Notes: generated from the letters alone by a model not told the origin. A stretch of DNA of 37,846 bases from an uncultured Burkholderiales bacterium (GCA_903844825.1 CAIMVC010000174.1:1-37846), one strand, 5' to 3'; counted from the first letter of the stretch, positions 1 to 8,890 are shown. Numbers and translations are program-made.

Positions 1-885
1 CGCCTGTGGTGCGCCTCGACCGACTACTCGGGCGACCTGGGCATTGACGACAAGATCCTGGCGCGCGTGGTCGACGCCTACCGCCGCATCCGCAACACGC
101 TGCGCTTCCTGATGGCCAACATCAGCGATTTTGATCCCGCCAGCGACGCGGTGCCAGCCGATCAGTTGCTGGAAATCGACCGTTACGCGCTCAGCCGCGC
201 CGCCCAGCTGCAGGCGGACATCCTGGCGCATTACGAGGTGTATGAATTTCACCCGGTGGTCTCGCGGCTGCAAATTTACTGCAGCGAAGACCTCGGCTCG
301 TTTTACCTGGACGTGCTCAAGGACCGGCTCTACACCACGGCGCCCAAGTCGCTGGCCCGGCGCAGTGCGCAAACGGCCCTGCACCAGATCACTCACGCCA
401 TGCTGCGCTGGATGGCACCGTTTTTGAGCTTCACGGCTGAAGAGGCCTGGCAGGTGTTCGGCTCGTCGGAGTCCATCTTCATGGAAACCTACAGCGACCT
501 GGGCACGCCCGACGCGTCCTTGCTGGCCAAATGGGGCCGCATCCGTGAACTGCGTGACCTGGTCAACAAAGACATTGAAACGCTGCGCGCCGACGGCAAG
601 GTGGGCTCATCGCTGCAGGCACGGGTCCGGCTTGGCGTCAGCGCCCCGGACCATGCGCTACTGGCCTCGCTGGGGGCCGATCTGAAGTTCGTCTTCATTA
701 CCTCCGAGGTGGATCTGGCCCTGGCCGACGCGCTGGCCATTGAAACAGCACCCAGCAGCAGTACCAAATGCGAGCGCTGCTGGCACTACCGCGATGACGT
801 GGGCCATGATGCGGCGCACCCCACCTTGTGCGGGCGCTGCACCAGCAACCTGTTTGGCGCCGGCGAAGACCGGCAGGTTGCCTGA
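1..885 (+). CDS. ileS: isoleucyl-tRNA synthetase, C-terminal part (cut by window edge)
   Basis: The reading frame is open from base 1, so the gene starts outside the window; about 294 C-terminal residues are visible. IleS charges tRNA-Ile with isoleucine in the cytoplasm. The visible part is the anticodon-binding region (start marked by [15 protein letters not shown]) followed by the C-terminal zinc-binding segment. That segment has two Cys pairs, KCERC and LCGRC, about 17 residues apart, as in bacterial class Ia IleS. The catalytic Rossmann fold with HIGH and KMSKS lies off the left edge. The stop codon overlaps the lspA start (TGATG), so the two are probably co-translated. ileS-lspA is a common proteobacterial pair. 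Identification is very secure. Confidence 0.97.
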   Translation, partial: RLWCASTDYSGDLGIDDKILARVVDAYRRIRNTLRFLMANISDFDPASDAVPADQLLEIDRYALSRAAQLQADILAHYEVYEFHPVVSRLQIYCSEDLGSFYLDVLKDRLYTTAPKSLARRSAQTALHQITHAMLRWMAPFLSFTAEEAWQVFGSSESIFMETYSDLGTPDASLLAKWGRIRELRDLVNKDIETLRADGKVGSSLQARVRLGVSAPDHALLASLGADLKFVFITSEVDLALADALAIETAPSSSTKCERCWHYRDDVGHDAAHPTLCGRCTSNLFGAGEDRQVA

Positions 886-1388
886 TGGCTCGCAACGCCG
901 CGCGCAAGTCATCCTCGGCAGGCCTGCTGCCCTGGCTGTCGCTGGCCTTGCTGCTGCTGATCGCCGATCAGTTCACCAAGGTGCTGATCATGGGCTATTA
1001 CCAGCTCGGCGATTCGACCTACGTCACCAGCTTTTTCAATATCGTGCGCGCCCACAACACCGGCGCCGCCTTCTCCTTTCTGGCCTCGGCCTCGGGCTGG
1101 CAACGCTGGTTCTTCACGGGCATTGGCGTGGCGGCTGCCGTGTTCATTGTCTGGATGCTCAAGTCGCACGCCGGGCAAAAGCTGTTTTCGCTGGCCATGG
1201 CCTGCATCCTGGGGGGCGCCATCGGCAACGTGATCGATCGCGTGCTACACGGCTACGTGGTCGACTTTCTGGATTTTCATTGGCGCGGCTGGCACTTTCC
1301 AGCCTTTAACGTAGCCGATAGCGCCATCACGCTGGGCGCCATCTGCCTGATCCTCGACGAGTTGCTGCGGGTGCGCCGGGCGCGCTGA
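885..1388 (+). CDS. lspA: lipoprotein signal peptidase (signal peptidase II)
   Basis: This is a 167-residue inner-membrane aspartyl protease that removes the signal peptide from diacylglyceryl-modified prolipoproteins. The start is the ATG at 885, which overlaps the ileS stop; an upstream in-frame start at 828 would lie inside ileS and is not credible. Four hydrophobic segments are visible at roughly residues 13-32, 62-85, 92-115 and 140-160. The two catalytic aspartates are D118 in GNVIDR and D145 in FNVADS, and [10 protein letters not shown] is the usual conserved loop. Length matches the family (about 160-170). In E. coli the same order ileS-lspA is found within one operon. Confidence 0.97.
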   Translation: MARNAARKSSSAGLLPWLSLALLLLIADQFTKVLIMGYYQLGDSTYVTSFFNIVRAHNTGAAFSFLASASGWQRWFFTGIGVAAAVFIVWMLKSHAGQKLFSLAMACILGGAIGNVIDRVLHGYVVDFLDFHWRGWHFPAFNVADSAITLGAICLILDELLRVRRAR

Positions 1389-1398
1389 ACAAGACACA

Positions 1399-1471
1399 GC
1401 CCGGCGCGTAACCGGGCCCTCCAAGCGAGGCGGCCAGCCAGGCGAGGGGCCACCCGTGGCGCCACCTCGCC
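1399..1471. terminator. two GC hairpins between convergent lspA and quinone oxidoreductase genes
   Basis: A perfect 6-bp stem GCCCGG/CCGGGC (1399-1404 and 1412-1417, 7-base loop) lies just after the lspA stop. A larger hairpin at 1441-1471 has an outer stem GGCGAGG/CCTCGCC and an inner stem GCCAC/GTGGC, and lies just after the stop of the minus-strand gene. Neither has a T-run, so they may act as 3' end stabilisers or Rho-assisted stops rather than classical intrinsic terminators. Confidence 0.45.
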
Positions 1472-1477
1472 GGCGTT

Positions 1478-2473
1478 TTAGACCGTCAAAATGGTGCAGC
1501 CCGTGGTTTTGCGTGCTTCCAGCGAGCGATGCGCCTCGGCCACATCGGCCAGGGCAAAGCGCTGGTCGATCTGAATATGCACCTGGCCGCTGGTGACCAT
1601 GGCAAACAGCTCGTCGGCGATCGCCTGGGAGCTTTCGCGCGTTGCCAGATGCGTGAACAGCGTCGGTCGGCTCACATACAACGAACCCTTGGCCGCCAGC
1701 AGCCCCAAGTCCAGCGGCTCGACCTTGCCCGAGGCGTTACCAAAGTTGGCCAGCAGGCCAAACGGACGCAGGCAGTCCAGCGACTTCAGGAAGGTGTCCT
1801 TGCCCACCGAGTCGTAAACCACCTTCACGCCAGCGCCGCCCGTGATCTCTTTGACGCGCGCCACAAAATCTTCTTTGGCGTAGTTGATGGTGAACGCCGC
1901 CCCTTCGGCTTTGGCCAGCGCACACTTTTCGTCGGAGCCGGCAGTGCCGATCAGTTGCAAACCCATGGCCCGGGCCCATTGGCAGGCGATCAGCCCGACG
2001 CCACCCGCTGCGGCGTGAAACAGAACAAAGTCCCCCGCCTGCAGGCCGCCCTGCGGCTGCGTGCGGCGCAGCAGGTACTGCACCGTCATGCCCTTGAGCA
2101 TCATGGCGGCGCCGGTTTCAAAAGAAATCGCGTCGGGCAGTTTGCAGACGCAGCGCGCCGGCATGACGCGCACCTCGCAGTAGCTGCCCGGTGGCTGGCT
2201 GGCGTAGGCCGCGCGGTCACCGACCTGCAGGTGCGTCACGCCCTCGCCCACCGCCTCGACCACCCCTGACGCTTCCATGCCCAGCTGCAGCGGCATCGCA
2301 AAGTTGTACAGGCCGGAGCGCTGGTAAATGTCGATGTAGTTCAGGCCAATGGCCTTGTGGCGGATCCGAATTTCACCCGGTCCTGGCTCGCCCACGCTGA
2401 CTTCGACCAGTTTGAGTTCTTCGGGGCCGCCATGACGATCAATGCGTATGGCTTTGGACAGTGTGGGGCTCAT
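1478..2473 (-). CDS. qor: zinc-independent NADPH:quinone oxidoreductase (zeta-crystallin type)
   Basis: The 331-residue protein belongs to the medium-chain dehydrogenase/reductase superfamily, quinone oxidoreductase branch, which reduces quinones or other enones with NADPH. The N-terminal GroES-like domain carries GLNYIDIYQRSGLY, typical of Qor. The Rossmann domain carries the dinucleotide motif HAAAGGVGLIACQWA near residues 155-168. No structural or catalytic zinc cysteine cluster is seen, as expected for this branch. The ATG start at 2473 is preceded by GGAG about eight bases upstream. It is divergent from the EamA gene at 2620, leaving about 146 bases for both promoters. The real substrate cannot be told from sequence. 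Confidence 0.9.
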   Translation of the reverse strand: MSPTLSKAIRIDRHGGPEELKLVEVSVGEPGPGEIRIRHKAIGLNYIDIYQRSGLYNFAMPLQLGMEASGVVEAVGEGVTHLQVGDRAAYASQPPGSYCEVRVMPARCVCKLPDAISFETGAAMMLKGMTVQYLLRRTQPQGGLQAGDFVLFHAAAGGVGLIACQWARAMGLQLIGTAGSDEKCALAKAEGAAFTINYAKEDFVARVKEITGGAGVKVVYDSVGKDTFLKSLDCLRPFGLLANFGNASGKVEPLDLGLLAAKGSLYVSRPTLFTHLATRESSQAIADELFAMVTSGQVHIQIDQRFALADVAEAHRSLEARKTTGCTILTV

Positions 2474-2619
2474 GCCGTTTCTCCAGTGTTGGTTTTTTTA
2501 AAGTGATGAAATTCTCACCGGCCGGATCGTGACACGATTTGAACTTTGCTGCTCGCCAGCGCCGCGACCTGTGGCCCTGGCCCGCGCGCCAGGGGGACAA
2601 ACTTCGATACAGTCCAGGG

Positions 2620-3519
2620 ATGAGCACTCGCCTGACCCCTTCGACCATCTTGCTGTTGACCCTCCCGCCCTTGCTCTGGGCCGGCAATGCGGTCACCGGC
2701 CGGATGTTCAACGCGCAGGTGCCGCCCATGACGCTGAACCTGATGCGCTGGGTGCTGGCTTTTGTATTTTTGCTGCCATTGGCGCACCGGGTGCTCAGGC
2801 GCAGCAGCCCGCTTTGGCGCGACTGGCGCCGTTTTTCGGTGTTGGGACTGGTTAGCATCGGCGCTTACAACTCGCTGCAATACCTGGCCCTGAAAACCTC
2901 CACCCCGATCAACACCACCTTGGTCGGTGGCAGCCTGCCGGTCTGGGTGCTGGCCATGGGGTGGCTGTTTTACGGAGAAAAAGTCTCCAGGCGCCAGCTG
3001 CTTGGGGCCGCCCTGTCGATCTGCGGGGTGCTGCTGGTCCTCAGTCGCGGGCAGTGGGCCGTGCTGACCCAGGTGACTTTGGTGCCGGGCGATGTCTATG
3101 TCCTGATCGCCACACTCGCCTGGGCCTACTACAGCTGGATGCTGGCCAAGCCCACGGAGCCCGCCGAAATCCGCGGCGACTGGGCGGCTTTTTTAATGGC
3201 CCAGATCGTCTTTGGCATCGCCTGGTCGGCCCTGTTTTCGGCCGGTGAATGGGCGCTGACCGACGCCCACATCGACTGGAGCTGGTCGCTGCTGGCCGCC
3301 CTGCTTTTCATTGCCCTGGGGCCAGCGCTGCTGGCTTACCGTTCGTGGGGGGCGGGTATCGGGCGCGCCGGGCCGGCGATGGCCGGCTTTTTCTCGAACC
3401 TCACGCCGCTCTTTGCCGCCATGATGTCGTCGGCATTTCTGGGTGAAGCGCCCCAGCTTTATCACGCGCTGGCTTTTGTACTGATTGTGGGCGGCATCGT
3501 GGTGTCATCCAGGCGCTGA
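2620..3519 (+). CDS. EamA/DMT-family permease
   Basis: The 299-residue membrane protein of the drug/metabolite transporter superfamily has about ten hydrophobic helices in two repeated EamA domains (roughly residues 8-138 and 150-295). Conserved family features include PPLLWAGNAVTGR near the start, STPINTTLVGGSLPVWV in the first repeat and a C-terminal LGEAPQLYHALAFVLIVGG. The frame is open further upstream, but the ATG at 2620 starts at the family N-terminus and has CCAGGG just before it. The substrate is unknown; characterised relatives export amino acids or other small metabolites. It is one of three EamA permeases in this window. Confidence 0.88.
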   Translation: MSTRLTPSTILLLTLPPLLWAGNAVTGRMFNAQVPPMTLNLMRWVLAFVFLLPLAHRVLRRSSPLWRDWRRFSVLGLVSIGAYNSLQYLALKTSTPINTTLVGGSLPVWVLAMGWLFYGEKVSRRQLLGAALSICGVLLVLSRGQWAVLTQVTLVPGDVYVLIATLAWAYYSWMLAKPTEPAEIRGDWAAFLMAQIVFGIAWSALFSAGEWALTDAHIDWSWSLLAALLFIALGPALLAYRSWGAGIGRAGPAMAGFFSNLTPLFAAMMSSAFLGEAPQLYHALAFVLIVGGIVVSSRR

Positions 3520-3571
3520 AGACCCTCCGAGCCACACGCCGATTGGGGTCAACCCTACAATTAACGCCACA

Positions 3572-5284
3572 TTGAAGCTCCTGAACCGCCTCTTGACACG
3601 CCTGCAACGCAGGCCGCCAGCACGCCTCTCATCGCCCGGCGCCGACAGCGCCCCCGCACGCCACCCCAGCCTGGTGATTTTTTGGGCCAGCCTGTGGCTG
3701 GCCACCGCCTGCAACCTCGCGCTGTGGCAAAGCCTGTGGCGATTACCCGAAATCCAGGGCTGGCGGGGTCTGCTGGTGGGCGTCGGCATGGCCGTACTGG
3801 TAGGCGCCTGCCTGCACCTGCTGCTGACACTGCTGGCGGGCCGCTGGACGGTCAAACCCCTGATCACTCTGCTGCTGCTGATGGCTGCAGTGGGCAGCCA
3901 CTTCATGCTGAGCTACGGTGTGGTGATCGACACCAGCATGATCATCAACACCCTGCAGACCGATCCGCGCGAAGCCCGGGACCTGATGAACTGGCGCCTG
4001 CTGGCCATGGTCGCGGGATTAGGCGTGGCGCCGGCCTGGTGGCTATGGCGGCAGCCGCTGGCCTATCCGAAGCTGCCCCGGCAATTGCTCATCAATGGCG
4101 CCTCGGCGCTGCTGTCGGTGCTGCTGCTGGGCGGCACGCTGCTGCTGATGTTCCAGGACTTTTCTTCGCTGATGCGCAACCACACCCAGCTGCGCTACCT
4201 GCTGAACCCGCTGAACTCGATCTACGGCCTGGCCGAAGCCGGCACCCTGCCCTGGCGCCAGGCGCAGGAACCTTTCAAACTGCTGGGTGAGGATGCCCGT
4301 TTGGGCCCCAGTTACCAGGGCCAGGGCAAACCACCGCTGGTGTTGTTGGTGCTCGGCGAGACCGCGCGCAGCGGCAACTTCGGCATCAACGGCTACGGCC
4401 GCGACACCACGCCCGAACTGGCGCAGCTTGGCGTCGTCAGTCAGCGCAATGCCTGGTCGTGCGGCACCAGTACCGCGGCCTCGGTGCCCTGCATGTTCTC
4501 GCACCTGGGGCGCGAAGGTTTTAACAAGGCCAAAGGTCGGCAGGAAGGCCTGCTCGATGTACTGCAGCGGGCCGGCCTGGCAGTGCTCTGGCTGGACAAC
4601 CAGTCGGGCTGCAAAGGTGTTTGTGATCGTGTCAGTCAGGTCAGCACCACCGCTTTGAAAGTTCCCGGCCTGTGCGACGGGGGCGAGTGCCTTGACGAGG
4701 TCATGCTGCATGAACTCGAGCAGCGCATCGCCGCCTTGCCGGCCGCGCAGCGCCGCCAGGGCGTGGTGCTGGTCATGCACCAGATGGGCAGCCACGGGCC
4801 GGCCTATTTCAAGCGCTCACCGGCCGCGTTCAAGCGTTTCACGCCTGAATGCCGCAGCAACAACCTGCCCGAGTGCGACCGGCCGTCAGTGATCAATGCC
4901 TACGACAACTCCATTGCCTACACCGACCACTTTCTGGCCAAGGCCATCGCCTGGCTGCGGGGCCAGGACAGCCAAGCCAGCACCGCCCTGGTGTACGTGT
5001 CTGATCACGGCGAGTCGCTGGGCGAAAACAACCTGTACCTGCACGGCCTGCCCTACGCCGTGGCCCCGGATGTTCAGAAAAAAGTACCCTGGATCAGCTG
5101 GCTGTCACCGGCTTTTGAAAAGCGCCTGAGCCTGCCATCGGCCTGCCTGCGCCAGCAGCTGGAGCGCCCGCTCAGCCACGACCACTACTTTCACTCGGTG
5201 CTAGGCCTGCTGGACGTGCAAACCAGCGTCTACCGCCGGGAACTCGACCTGTACGCCGACTGCAGAGCGCCGGGCAGTTCCTGA
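3572..5284 (+). CDS. eptA: phosphoethanolamine--lipid A transferase (EptA/MCR family)
   Basis: This inner-membrane enzyme transfers phosphoethanolamine from phosphatidylethanolamine to lipid A on the periplasmic side, lowering surface negative charge and polymyxin binding. About five N-terminal helices (within roughly residues 30-210) precede a periplasmic alkaline-phosphatase-like domain. Counting from the TTG at 3572, metal ligand E263 lies in GETARSGNFG, nucleophile T301 in SCGTSTAASVPCMFS flanked by C297 and C307 (matching the MCR-1 C281/T285/C291 pattern), and metal ligands D478 and H479 lie in SDHGES. No ATG or GTG lies before the first helix, so the start must be TTG; 3572 and 3593 are the best candidates, and a TTG at 3485 would overlap the EamA gene. 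No PmrAB-type regulator is adjacent. Confidence 0.92.
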   Translation: MKLLNRLLTRLQRRPPARLSSPGADSAPARHPSLVIFWASLWLATACNLALWQSLWRLPEIQGWRGLLVGVGMAVLVGACLHLLLTLLAGRWTVKPLITLLLLMAAVGSHFMLSYGVVIDTSMIINTLQTDPREARDLMNWRLLAMVAGLGVAPAWWLWRQPLAYPKLPRQLLINGASALLSVLLLGGTLLLMFQDFSSLMRNHTQLRYLLNPLNSIYGLAEAGTLPWRQAQEPFKLLGEDARLGPSYQGQGKPPLVLLVLGETARSGNFGINGYGRDTTPELAQLGVVSQRNAWSCGTSTAASVPCMFSHLGREGFNKAKGRQEGLLDVLQRAGLAVLWLDNQSGCKGVCDRVSQVSTTALKVPGLCDGGECLDEVMLHELEQRIAALPAAQRRQGVVLVMHQMGSHGPAYFKRSPAAFKRFTPECRSNNLPECDRPSVINAYDNSIAYTDHFLAKAIAWLRGQDSQASTALVYVSDHGESLGENNLYLHGLPYAVAPDVQKKVPWISWLSPAFEKRLSLPSACLRQQLERPLSHDHYFHSVLGLLDVQTSVYRRELDLYADCRAPGSS

Positions 5285-5300
5285 GACCGCAGCCCGTCGG

Positions 5301-5330
5301 GCCGCCACCGACCCGGAGCCGGGCAGCGGC
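5301..5330. terminator. hairpin between convergent eptA and SDR genes
   Basis: A stem CCCGG/CCGGG (5312-5316 and 5319-5323) sits inside a second stem GCCGC/GCGGC (5301-5305 and 5326-5330) in the 65-base gap between the two stop codons. The inner loop is only two bases, so the top pair probably opens. No T-run is present. It could serve both genes as a 3' end structure. Confidence 0.35.
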
Positions 5331-5349
5331 CAGACCCGATTGATCCAGC

Positions 5350-6144
5350 TCAGTACGTGCCGGGGTAGGCGCCGCCATCGGCCAGCACGTTTTGCCCCGT
5401 CATGTACGAGGCGTGCTGGCTGCACAAAAATGCACATATTGCACCGAACTCCTCGGGCGTGCCAAAACGCCTGGCCGGAATGCCATTGCGGCGGGCCGTG
5501 GTCACGGCGTCCAGGCTCTGACCGGATTTTTCAGCGCCTGAGGCCAGCGTGAGCTTGAGACGATCGGTGTCAAACGCGCCGGGCAGCAAGTTGTTAATGG
5601 TCACGCCGCGGGCCGCCAGCTTGCTGCGCGAGACGCCCGCGACAAAACCCGTCAGGCCGCTGCGCGCTCCGTTGCTCAGACCCAGAATGTCGATAGGCGC
5701 CTTGACCGCGCTGGACGTGATGTTGATGATGCGGCCAAAGCCACGCTCGGCCATGCCGTCGACGGTGGCTTTGATCAGCTCGATGGGGGTGAGCATGTTG
5801 GCGTCCACGGCCTTGATCCAGATGTCACGGTCCCACTGCCGAAAGTCACCTGGCGGCGGGCCGCCCGCGTTGGTGATGACGATGTCAAAGTCCTGGCGCA
5901 CGGCAAACACCGCAGCGCGTCCTTCAGGCGTGGTGATGTCGGCGGCCACCGAAAGTACCTGAGCGCCAGCCGGACGGGCTGGGTCGGCCAGCAACCGGGC
6001 GGCCGCCGCCTCCAGGGCCGGTGCGCCCCGGGCGACGATCAGCACATGCACACCCTCGCGCACCAGCGCCTCGGCGCAACCCAGACCCAAACCCTTGCTG
6101 GCGCCGCACACCAGCGCCCACTTACCGGTAATTCCTAAATCCAT
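5350..6144 (-). CDS. SDR-family protein lacking the canonical catalytic Tyr and Lys
   Basis: The 264-residue Rossmann-fold protein is of the short-chain dehydrogenase/reductase family. The cofactor loop reads CGASKGLGLG near residue 13, NAGG follows strand 4, and ITSSAVKAP matches the catalytic-serine strand. Where classical SDRs have YSASKAA, this protein has LSNGARS, so the catalytic Tyr and Lys are replaced by Leu and Ala. The C-terminal MTGQNVLADGGAYPGTY is family-typical. This fits the described BKR-like SDR subgroup that lacks a perfect tetrad. The ATG at 6144 has AAGGAA upstream. It is the last gene of a probable operon behind the EamA and gamma-glutamyltransferase-like genes. Activity and substrate are unknown. 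Confidence 0.87.
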   Translation of the reverse strand: MDLGITGKWALVCGASKGLGLGCAEALVREGVHVLIVARGAPALEAAAARLLADPARPAGAQVLSVAADITTPEGRAAVFAVRQDFDIVITNAGGPPPGDFRQWDRDIWIKAVDANMLTPIELIKATVDGMAERGFGRIINITSSAVKAPIDILGLSNGARSGLTGFVAGVSRSKLAARGVTINNLLPGAFDTDRLKLTLASGAEKSGQSLDAVTTARRNGIPARRFGTPEEFGAICAFLCSQHASYMTGQNVLADGGAYPGTY

Positions 6145-6195
6145 GGCGATTTCCTTGTGATGATGCTCAAAATCAAGTTGCAGCGCATCGGCGCA

Positions 6196-7131
6196 TCACG
6201 CCGGTTTGCTGCGGGTAAAAACATAAATGCCGGCAATCACCAGCACGGTACCGGCGGCCACCCAGGCGGTGAACGGCTCGCCCAAGAGCAGCACCCCCAG
6301 CAAAATGGTCGACAAAGGCCCCACCATGCCGGCCTGAGCGGCCGCGCCGGCCCCCACGCGCTCGATCGCCATCATGACCATCAGGACCGGCGCCGCAGTG
6401 CACAGCGTGGCATTGAGCACCGACAGCCAGATCACCGGCGGGGCCACCTCGAACGAGCCTAACGGGCGCAGCACCAGAAACTGGGTGATGCAGCACAGGC
6501 AGGCCACGCTGGACGCCAGGCCCACCAGGCGCATCGACCCCAGACGCTTGACGAGCTCGCCGCTGTAGAGCAAGTACAGCGCGTACATCACGGCGCTGGC
6601 AAAAACCAGCAAGGCGCCGAAGGCGGCGTGATGCCCCTGCACGGTGACTTCATGACCAAACACCAGCACCACACCAGCGTAACTGACGGCCATGCCCAGC
6701 ACCTGCCGCCGCGTGACCTTGCGCTTGTAAATGAGCAAGCCCAGCAAAAGCACGACCGTCGGGTTCAGGTACAAAATCAGGCGCTCCAGCGAAGCACTGA
6801 TGAACTGAAGACCGACAAAGTCCAGAAAACTCGACAGGTAGTAGCCTGTGAACCCCAGCCACAGCACACCGCGCCAGTCGCGCCAGCTCAGCGCCGCCCG
6901 CCCCCGGCTGGCCCACCAGGCCATGACGGCAAAAATCGGCAACGCAAACAGCATCCTCAGCATGATCAGGGTGACCGGATCGACGCCGTGACGGTAGGCC
7001 AGCTTGATGATGATGGCCTTGCCGCTGAAAGCTATGGCGCCCAAGACGGCCAGCGCCAGGCCCAGCGCATGCCGGTTGGCGGCCTCGCGCCGGTCGCCAG
7101 ACGCCGTATCGGTCTCTGCCAGGGACGTCAT
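6196..7131 (-). CDS. EamA/DMT-family permease
   Basis: The 311-residue inner-membrane permease has about ten hydrophobic helices forming two EamA repeats (roughly residues 24-160 and 170-305). Diagnostic stretches are AIAFSGKAIIIKLAY in helix 1, SASLERLILYLNPTVVLLL before helix 4, and LLLGEPFTAWVAAG near the end. The ATG at 7131 has AAGGTG five bases upstream, and the start lies only nine bases after the stop of the gamma-glutamyltransferase-like gene, so both are very likely in one transcript. By association it could export a product or a gamma-glutamyl or amino-acid compound, but this is only a guess. Confidence 0.88.
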   Translation of the reverse strand: MTSLAETDTASGDRREAANRHALGLALAVLGAIAFSGKAIIIKLAYRHGVDPVTLIMLRMLFALPIFAVMAWWASRGRAALSWRDWRGVLWLGFTGYYLSSFLDFVGLQFISASLERLILYLNPTVVLLLGLLIYKRKVTRRQVLGMAVSYAGVVLVFGHEVTVQGHHAAFGALLVFASAVMYALYLLYSGELVKRLGSMRLVGLASSVACLCCITQFLVLRPLGSFEVAPPVIWLSVLNATLCTAAPVLMVMMAIERVGAGAAAQAGMVGPLSTILLGVLLLGEPFTAWVAAGTVLVIAGIYVFTRSKPA

Positions 7132-7140
7132 CCCGGCACC

Positions 7141-8751
7141 TTAAAACCCAACCGCCTGGCCATCACGACGTGCGTCACTGGCCGCCACATAGCCCTGAAC
7201 CTGGGGATCGCCAGCGCGCCAGATGAACTGACCGGCGCCAAAGTCCTGGTAAGAATCATTGATGACCTCGGTGCGGTGACCACGCTCGGACAAGCCCTGC
7301 ACGGTGCTCGCGTTCATCGCAGCCTCCACATTGATCTCAAGCCCCGCGTTGTAGCGCCAGCGCGGCGCATCGCACGCTGCCTGCGGATTTTGCTGGTAGT
7401 CGAGCATACGCACCAGCGTTTGCATATGGCCTTGCGGCTGCATGTTGGCACCCATCACGCCAAAACTCATCACGGGCTGCCCGGCCCTGGACAAAAAAGC
7501 CGGGATGATGGTGTGAAACGGCCGCTTGCCAGGTGCGACCTGGTTAGCGCCCTCCCGCAGGCTGAAACCGTGGCCGCGGTTTTGCAGGCTGATACCAAAT
7601 TCAGGCTCGACACAGCCGGAGCCAAAGCCCATGTAATTGGACTGGATGAAACTCACCATCATGCCGTTTTCATCGGCCGCCGACAGATAAATGGTGCCCC
7701 CCTTGACCGGGTTACCTGCGCCAAAGTCCTGGGCTTTCTTCATGTTGATGAGCTTTGCACGCGATGCCAGGTAGGCGTCGTCCAGCATCTCATCGGCGGT
7801 GACTTCCATCGACTCCGGCTCGGCCACGTAGCGGTAGACGTCGGCAAAAGCCAGCTTCATGGCCTCAATTTGCAGATGCTGCGAATCGACGCCATCAACC
7901 GGCAGGCCAGCCACGTCGAAGTGCGACAAGATACCCAGCGCGATCAGCGCCGCAATACCCTGGCCATTGGGCGGTATCTCGTGCAAGGTGTAGCCGCGGT
8001 AGTTCTTGGCAATCGGGCTGACCCATTCGGGCCGGTAGTCTTCAAAATCCCTGGCCGTCAGGCTGCCGCCTTGTTGAGCGGAAAATTTTTCCAGCGCCTG
8101 GGCAATCTCCCCACCATAAAAAGCCTGGCCTCGGCTGCTGGCAATCGCGCGAAGGCCTTTGGCCGCGGCCTTGAACTGAAACAGCTCACCCACGGCAGGT
8201 GCGCGTCCCCTGGGCAAAAACGACTGGGCAAAGCCTGGCAAAGACTGCAACTCGGCCGTGGCCGCGGCCCACTTTTGTTGCACCACGGTGGGCAGCAAAT
8301 AGCCACGCTCGGCAATCTCGATGGCCGGCTCCATCAGGTCGGCAAAAGGCAGCTTGCCAAAGCGCTCGCTCATGGCCACCCAGCTGGCGACCGCGCCGGG
8401 GACAGTCACCGAATCCATTCCGCGCTTGGGCGGCGTGGCGCTGTCGACGCCGTACTTGCGCTGAAAGTACTCAGGCGTCCAGGCCCCTGGCGCACGCCCT
8501 GACGCGTTGAGCCCGTGCAGTTCGCGGCCATCCCACACCAGGGCAAAGGCATCGCTGCCCAGACCGTTGCTGACGGGCTCGACGATGGTCATGGCCGCAG
8601 CCGCCGCAATGGCCGCGTCAACCGCATTGCCGCCCTTGAGCATCATGCGCAGGCCCGCCTGGGCGCCCAGGGGGTGCGAGGTCGACACCACGTTGCGCGC
8701 AAACAACGGCAGTCGGGTCGAGGTGTAGGGGTTGGAAAAATTGAAATTCAT
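7141..8751 (-). CDS. gamma-glutamyltransferase family protein, no signal peptide
   Basis: The 536-residue Ntn-hydrolase belongs to the gamma-glutamyltranspeptidase family, which cleaves or transfers gamma-glutamyl groups after autoproteolysis before a conserved threonine. The N-terminal GGNAVDAAIAAAAAMTIVEP and NGLGSDAFALV match the large subunit. The candidate nucleophile is T353 in KGGTIYLSAADENG; the usual TTH is replaced by TIY. The small subunit contains GFGSGCVEPEFG and PFHTIIPAF. There is no signal peptide, unlike periplasmic Ggt, so it resembles the cytoplasmic YwrD-like branch, where glutathione activity is often weak. It is the first gene of a three-gene minus-strand operon with the EamA permease and SDR protein. 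The substrate is not certain. Confidence 0.88.
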   Translation of the reverse strand: MNFNFSNPYTSTRLPLFARNVVSTSHPLGAQAGLRMMLKGGNAVDAAIAAAAAMTIVEPVSNGLGSDAFALVWDGRELHGLNASGRAPGAWTPEYFQRKYGVDSATPPKRGMDSVTVPGAVASWVAMSERFGKLPFADLMEPAIEIAERGYLLPTVVQQKWAAATAELQSLPGFAQSFLPRGRAPAVGELFQFKAAAKGLRAIASSRGQAFYGGEIAQALEKFSAQQGGSLTARDFEDYRPEWVSPIAKNYRGYTLHEIPPNGQGIAALIALGILSHFDVAGLPVDGVDSQHLQIEAMKLAFADVYRYVAEPESMEVTADEMLDDAYLASRAKLINMKKAQDFGAGNPVKGGTIYLSAADENGMMVSFIQSNYMGFGSGCVEPEFGISLQNRGHGFSLREGANQVAPGKRPFHTIIPAFLSRAGQPVMSFGVMGANMQPQGHMQTLVRMLDYQQNPQAACDAPRWRYNAGLEINVEAAMNASTVQGLSERGHRTEVINDSYQDFGAGQFIWRAGDPQVQGYVAASDARRDGQAVGF

Positions 8752-8787
8752 GGCGCAGCGCTCGCTTCAGACATAAAGGAAGGTCAT

Positions 8788-8806
8788 CCTAAATTCGGGA
8801 TTTAGG
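8788..8806. promoter_or_regulatory. perfect inverted repeat upstream of the gamma-glutamyltransferase-like operon
   Basis: CCTAAAT (8788-8794) and ATTTAGG (8800-8806) are perfect inverted repeats separated by TCGGG, centred about 46 bases upstream of the ATG at 8751. The 19-base span and AT-rich arms in GC-rich surroundings resemble a dimeric repressor or activator operator. No divergent regulator gene is present, so the binding protein is unknown. Confidence 0.4.
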
Positions 8807-8890
8807 GTCTCGCATTGTGCCGGCAATCGGGACGGCTTCTGGGTTGCAGCAGCCCGTTGTGCCTTCTCATCCGGGCAAGGGCCTCATGAA

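Noticed and set aside
6628-8502. 624-codon plus-strand open frame antisense to the gamma-glutamyltransferase-like gene
   Set aside because: Composition is rich in His, Gln and Arg with no family motifs; it is a GC-rich shadow of a well-recognised gene.
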